Shown here in pieces: positions 57,688 to 64,000 of a stretch of DNA of 64,000 nt. Position numbers and translations under genes: made by a program. The DNA is from Brachypodius melanocephalos (taxonomy: Eukaryota > Chordata > Aves > Passeriformes > Pycnonotidae): positions 8,069,313 to 8,133,312 of the forward strand of contig VZSR01000028.1 of the NCBI GenBank assembly GCA_013398615.1. Direction: 5' to 3'. Below the pieces are notes generated by a model. That model searched no databases, was not told where the DNA came from, and saw nothing but the letters and a program-made list of their open reading frames with translations. Every line of letters starts with the position of its first letter. The first letter of the stretch is position 1.

Positions 57688-60600
57688 TAAACATGTGAAA
57701 AACATGACCATCAGAAACACCAATGACAACATCAGTGAGAGGCAGAGGTACATTTACATGCAAAGAAGGGTAATTTATGCTGATGTGGGTACAATAAAAA
57801 CAATTCCAGTATGTATTATGTAAAATTCTTTACTTTCCAAAATCCTATCAGCTCTAGAAAATCACATACAATTTAGGTACTTTACTAATAGCTCTTATTT
57901 GGTGCAGCACTGTGTAAGTCTCTTTGCTACAAGGTGAGAAAAGATATTAGATAATTTTAAAAAGCACGGAATACTTTAAGAACCACCAAATACCCTGAAT
58001 TAATTCAATTTCAGATTAAAAAAATAAAGCCTCAAATGTCAGGTGATCTCGCTGTAGTCATAAATATCTGAAAGTTGTGTTATTATTTAATGCCTCCCTC
58101 TGTTCATAAGCCTCTTAGAACAGAAGCACATTCTCCAGAGATCACTGGCTTACTGTGTACCTAAAGAAATAAAGCAACAGTCCAATTATGGTAAATATAT
58201 TTCATTTTCCCCCTGGAATGGGCAGGTGAAAGGGCTTAAGTTCAAATGGAAATTAGATTAACAACAATAAGAAAGTTATTTAACCCATAACTTATATAGT
58301 GTGGTCCTTGCTCAGCTTTGCAAAAGCATTCGCAACCAGTGTAGAAAACAAAGTATATAGAGCATATACTTCAATTTTTGTTATGGGTTCAAAATCCATT
58401 TTAAAATCCTATCAGTGAACAATCATCTTCCATTTGGTAGCCATGCATTCTCTCAAGTTCTTTAGATAATATTTAAAACCTAATGTAAGCAACATGCAGC
58501 ATTTACTGATGTCCCTCAGTATCCTGCATCACCACCCAAAACATGATACAGCCCAGCAACAGAAGATGTCTTCCCACTGGAAAACTTACAGTGCTTTGGC
58601 TGCAGCCTTTGTTTTCCCCCTGCCAAATTAGCTTCACCATAATTTTGATGAAATTTCCAGATAGGAGTGGTTCTGCTGTTTTGGGTAATTTTATGCTATG
58701 ACATCTAACAGAAACCAATTTTTTTCCTCCCATTTCTTTTAAAGCCTCACAACATGTTGAATATTATTACACTGAGGATAGTTTTGCCATTGCTGGTTTT
58801 GCCTTCAACAACACTGCAGTTTAGTGATCCATAAAAATGATGAGGCCATACCTCTGGAAAGGACACTCACATCCTTAAATGCACAGCACTGTTGAAGGCA
58901 GTGAGCACCAGGAAACTGAGGAAAGTAATCCTTAAAACCTCTACAAGGAGTTTGCTGAAACCAAGATACAGAAATGCAAATCTGTTGGTAATAGGCAGAA
59001 TCAGAAACTGGAGGTCTGGGTGGCTTTCCTGATTGATTTAAAATCAAGACTAAACCAGAGGCTGTCTACCTGCTTCACAGACAGAGCGTGGTACATCAGA
59101 AAACAATTAAATCAGAGGCCCCAGCATTTGGTTTTTGCTTGAATTGCAGTTAGTACCAGCCATTGACCAGTAAGAGCATTTAAATAGCAAGCAAGCAGTG
59201 TCACTGTTGGGCAAGGAAAGTGAACCAGCAAGGATGAGGAAACACACTGCAGTAGGAAGACAGCTAAGCACAGGCATCAGTTATTTAGGGATTCAGTCGT
59301 GCCTGCTGCCCACAACAACAATAACAACCCTCTCTGCTGTATTTTCAGAAATGAGCTTTCTGCCAGCAGAAACGCAGCAGCTGCAAACTCCACTAAAGGT
59401 TTCAGCTTGATTACTACAGGATTCCTCCAAGCCCTGCTAAGCCCTGACCTCACAAGGACCGACACGTGGCTCTGGAGCAGAGTGTGCAGCATCCTCACTT
59501 CTCTCTAACCAGAGCCTTCAGATGCAGAAAGCTTCATTCAAGCTCTTGACATGCTCCCAGGCACCACCCCTGCTATTCCATCTCCTTCCAGCTTGGATAT
59601 TCCTGTAGGCCACACACAGTGACACATAATTTCTTGCTGTTTGTAAGAATTCTTACTGGCATCCTACAAACCCACAAGAGCCTCTTGCTCCAGCACACAG
59701 CAACACATCTGTTGCCTCATCCTGATCTTGGAGTTAATCAGGACTACAGCATGTTTCCACAAGGAAGAAGCCTTCATGGTTCAGCTGAGAAACATAGATA
59801 CACCCATATATATTCTATGCAAATATGACCAATATATAGGTATCTGTTGCATCATTTTCACCTCCAGGGAATGCATAAAATATTAACACTTTTATAATGC
59901 ATTGCTGGATTGCAACATGTAATCTTACAAAGGGTCTTATTATGATGATCATACTAATAAGTTACAGACAAGAGACTCTGGGGTGTATAAAAAGCATAAT
60001 CAAGCTCTTAGGGGTGAGCTCTTGTTTTATACCACCTGACAGATCCAAAATAATACATGGACCCCTCCAAACACAGGCAGGAAAAGAGCAAAACCCTTTT
60101 GACTGGCACAGGGATCAGCTGCTGCTCAAGGAACTCCCTGCTCATGCTGGTAATTTCCTCTGCCATGTTCCCTCTGTGATTGATTTTCACAAGTAGGAGT
60201 AAAACAGAGTCATGCAAGCTGGGACACTGCCTGGAAAATAAATCTTTGAGTTTACCTGACTGAATGAGTCAAGCAGCAATATCATCAGGACGAGGATGTG
60301 GCTTAGGTTGCCTTGCCAAAGAGCAGGAGAATGTACTCAGGAACCTCACTTAAAGAAAAGCAGTTACTGCTGACAAAATGTGCTTTTAATGGCAAATAGT
60401 GCCAGGCTGGGAGTGCTGGTACAGTCTAATGACATCAGTTAATGCTGTATCAACTTAAACCCCACAAGGTTCTGGAACAATAGATCTGAGTGACAGAAAA
60501 GTCTTCTTTGTGCACCATTGAAATCAAATGAAATGGAAAAGGAGAGGCAGATAGGTTACAAACACATCTGAAAGGAAATTTAATGGGTGAAATTCACTGT

Positions 60601-63600
60601 TCCTTTTCCTTTCACCACTTCCTGACAGTTTATTGTTCACATCTTGCTCAGGGCTACCTTTTGCCTGTTTGTAAATGGCCCTGGTCCCTCTGGACAAGCT
60701 GTTTCTAGCTACCACTTCCCTGTACTTTGTTAAAGAAAAACCTTCTTAGCTATCACCAGGCTATTTTCCATTTATAATTAAACTGGCTGGCTAGTCAATA
60801 CTCAGCAGTAGCAGAACGACTGTAAAGAGGAAGGTGTTGTCCTGAATTCACTCTTAGTTTTTACTGAACAGTGATAACTTGCACTGCTCTCCTTCACAGT
60901 ACCTAGAAACAAAGAAAAACACCCCCAAGATCATCTCCTGATGTTCAAGTATAGAAAGTTTGCTAACAGTAAAGAGTTAGACTTAATGGAGAATGGATGA
61001 ACAACATCCCAGTGGGCATCTAAACACAACACTTCATTCACATCTCAGTGTTATTGCAATAACTGCCATTACAATAAGACTTAAAAAAATGTATTTACAA
61101 GTAAACATGTTCCAAACAATTCAATACATGCTGCTGTTGGGGTAACACAACATATAAAGAAAGCTAAAAAATCAAAGCCAATTTGCCACATAGCTAAGAA
61201 GCCATGCAACACTAATGCTGAAATAAACAATGCCACTGTATCCTATTAATGTAATTCCCTTCTCTCTTCCTTTGGACATACAAACCTATTTCCCAATCTC
61301 ACAGCATCCCTATTTTCATCCCTTGCTGGTCCACACATTGCAAAGCAGTGCACATTTACCACTTGATGCTTTTATGCAAGAGGTATTTAGGGGGAGAACA
61401 GAGATGGCCAGAGGGGCAAATGTCTCTGCACCAATTTCCCACACTCTGAATGGAATTCCTGCAGGAGAGTGTACTATCTCTTGCTAGAGTTGAGAAATGC
61501 CATCTGATGGAAAGGATGAGAAACAGGAAGTGTGGGGAGGTGTTAAATGCTTTTTTTGATTTTGTTCCATATCCAGGTGAATACTTTAAAACATGGCAGC
61601 TGTAAAAGCCAAAGCTGTACGATTTTTCCAGACAATTTGTTTTCAAACCTGCCTTCATTCTTTTCCAGAAAGAATGAAACTTTCACTGAAAAATTCACAT
61701 GAATCCAGAATGAACAATCCATAGTTACAAACAGGGTACAGACTCAGATGATGTGGTTTTTTTGTGAGAATTAATGCCACATAACAGAGCCGCAGAAGCA
61801 ATCCAAGCCCCAATTTCTGTCTTATAAACCTTCAACTCAAATCTTCCTTTTCCTTTCAACTAAGAAGAACTAGTGAAACGTGGAGCTCTTTTACTGACAG
61901 ATTTGTAGCCTTTTTCTCAAACAGGGAAATCTGTTTGAGACACCAAAATATGGTTTAGGAGGTTTGGAATACAGAAAGCTGCCATGCAGGTCCATATACA
62001 CGAATCCCTGTAGAGTGTTCCTGGGATCAGCTGTTGAATTGGATCAGTATGTGAAGCTTTTGTCTATCCTAACAAGGATACCCAGAGGCCAGATTGGCAG
62101 GCTGAGCCTAAATTCCTTAACTCGTGTTCCCCCAGGCCCACAGAGCAGCTGAGCTGCTACTGACTGGCAGGTAGGAGAATATGAAACCTGCTTTTCTTCT
62201 TGTGGGGTCATACACTTCAGTACAGTTACTGTCTGCCTTTTTATCTCCATTTTCTCCATCTGATCAGGGCTCTCTCTGCTAATGCAGGCACCCTCTCTTT
62301 GACTTCCAATAGAATAATGTTCAGTAATAACCTCCAAAGCACGGCTTACACAGTGATTGCTTTGACTGTACAATCTCTAACATCACAAGTTACAACAATT
62401 TCCTTTTCCCATTCCCTTTCTTCTCGCTACAGAAGTCCCAATTTACATGCTTTACAGAGAGAGATTCACCTGCAGAATTACTGGGGAGGAAATTCCCCAG
62501 GAGAGAGCTTTCTCCAACATCTGAGACTTGCTATTGCCCAGCCTCTGTGAGATCTCATTGCTGCTGCTGTCACAAGTGCCCTGCATTATACAAGAAACAT
62601 CCCTTTATTTTTTTCACTCTTTGCTTGCCCAAAGAAGACTTCAAGTAATGCAGATGCCCACAGTAACCCCATACCTTAAATCCATGCTTATGCCATGCTG
62701 GTATCACATGGAAGCACTGCCAAGCTGCAAAGCACTCGAAGACCCAACCCAAATGGAGAGTACAGGGGTCTTTAGTGATGACCAACAGCTTCTGTATTCT
62801 ATTTGCATCAAAAGAACAATGCTATGTTTCATGTTGAACGTGAAAGTTTTCCCTCCCGCTCAGGGAATGGATCACAACAAATCATCTCTAAACCTCTACA
62901 GCCAGCAGATGCAAATGTGTTTTCTCTCCCATTGAGCTCTATCTGAGGCCCATGAAAGTACAGCCTGTTCTCCCCCTGTCTCCCACAAATCTTGAAAATA
63001 AAGCAATACCAGCTGCTTCAGAACAAATACCAGCAGCATTCATTTTCCCTTAGACAAATATAACTTTTGCATCGCTTATAAAGTTTTCCCACTTTTTTAC
63101 CCCATAGTCATCCCTCTGCATAAAAGGCTCCCAAATGTGATGTGGGTAATGTAGGAGGGAAGAAGGATCCATCACCACTTGCCAGGGATAAGCCACTAAG
63201 GAGAAGAGAGTAATGACAGCATCATACAGGCAGCTACGCTTAGGTTAAAGAAAATAACCCCAGCCAACCAACAGAAATCCCTTCTCAGAGCAGACTCTCT
63301 CTGTCTCAAGGGTTTGGTCTGCCACCTAGGCCCACACACACCCTCAGGAGACAAAGTTTCCCCCTTCTGTCACTGCTTTTCCCCTTCTGTCACTGCTTTC
63401 TGGATTAAAGTCAGCACCATCCCAACAGCTCCCCACAGCCACTCTGGCTCCAGGACAGGCACTTGGCATCTCCTCCTGCAGCTCTTTGCACATCCTGAGA
63501 ATAAAAGGGGAAGAATGAATCAGCTGTTTCAGAGTTATAGCATATCTTGGCCATTAGCAGAAAAAAATCTACAGGAGACAGTGCTGATTAATGTATTCCC

Positions 63601-64000
63601 CTTCTTTCTTCTTCTCAGTTAAGCTTGTAGAGGCTTGTCTGTCAACTCCTGCTCTTCCCAGCATCCACAGGGTTTCCTATGATATAATTATCAAAACAAA
63701 TTCAAAAAAAATGTTTTCTTCCTCTTCAACATCAGCTGTATTTGTAGAGGACATTATAGCTCAGGGAAGAGGGGAAATAATAATAAATCTGCAACAGCAA
63801 GGACAGCAAATAGCTGCATTCTCATAGGCACTAAGAGAGTTTTATTTGCCATACTAAGGATGAGATAAAGTTGTACCACAAGTATTCAAAGGAGTTTGGA
63901 AAAAGGGGGAGTAAAACTTCCTCTCAAAAAAGACAAAAGGTGCCTCTGATTTTAGGGGATTGAGGTGGATTGCAGCATGACTGCTGTTCACCCAGTCCCA
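57688..64000. other. Intergenic DNA without recognised genes
   Basis: AT-leaning unique sequence to the right edge. Short open frames (up to 135 codons near 62528-62935) lack protein-like features. The only repeat noted is the 20-bp duplication at 63361-63400. No promoter, exon or RNA gene was recognised. Confidence 0.55.
63361..63400 (+). repeat. Two-copy 20-bp tandem duplication
   Basis: CCCCTTCTGTCACTGCTTTT is followed directly by the same 20 bases with one difference at the last position. The near-identity suggests a recent duplication. Confidence 0.9.

Overview
The window looks like avian nuclear DNA, probably from a songbird-type genome. It is AT-leaning, carries few interspersed repeats, has one sharp CpG island, and its recognisable repeats are CR1 LINE fragments with the 3' ends typical of birds and other sauropsids. 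No prokaryotic or organellar organisation is present. The order-level guess (passerine) is inference.

I can support only one protein-coding exon: the first coding exon of ZNF804A, on the minus strand at 44052-44162. It encodes the 37-residue N-terminus starting MECYYIVISS and ends in a GT splice donor exactly after codon 37. It lies inside a CpG island of about 1.7 kb (about 43640-45330). Just upstream of the ATG are a short GC-rich 5' leader, a TATA-like element (44331-44340) and an inverted CCAAT box (44371-44375).

Because the gene reads leftwards, positions 1-44051 are the start of its long first intron. I did not see the second exon, which should carry the C2H2 zinc finger, so the intron appears to run beyond the left edge. 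Positions from about 45.6 kb to 64 kb are upstream intergenic DNA with no recognisable coding exon.

The non-coding DNA holds five CR1 fragments (230-775, 15922-16063, 33962-34125, 35792-35884, 49160-49295) and a probable solo retroviral LTR (about 57014-57687). It also holds a 23-bp GC-rich minisatellite next to the promoter (45040-45270), a two-block 7-bp AT array (23976-24162), smaller microsatellites, and a 100-N assembly gap (6567-6666). Several segments keep CpGs and homeodomain-like sites in AT-rich surroundings, which suggests candidate cis-regulatory elements; conservation could not be tested here.

I found no CRISPR array, tRNA, rRNA, operon or new multi-gene system. The many long open frames at 43.5-45.5 kb on both strands come from GC-rich, stop-poor sequence. 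The most useful leads are the ZNF804A promoter architecture, a possible divergent spliced transcript, the promoter minisatellite and the candidate enhancers.
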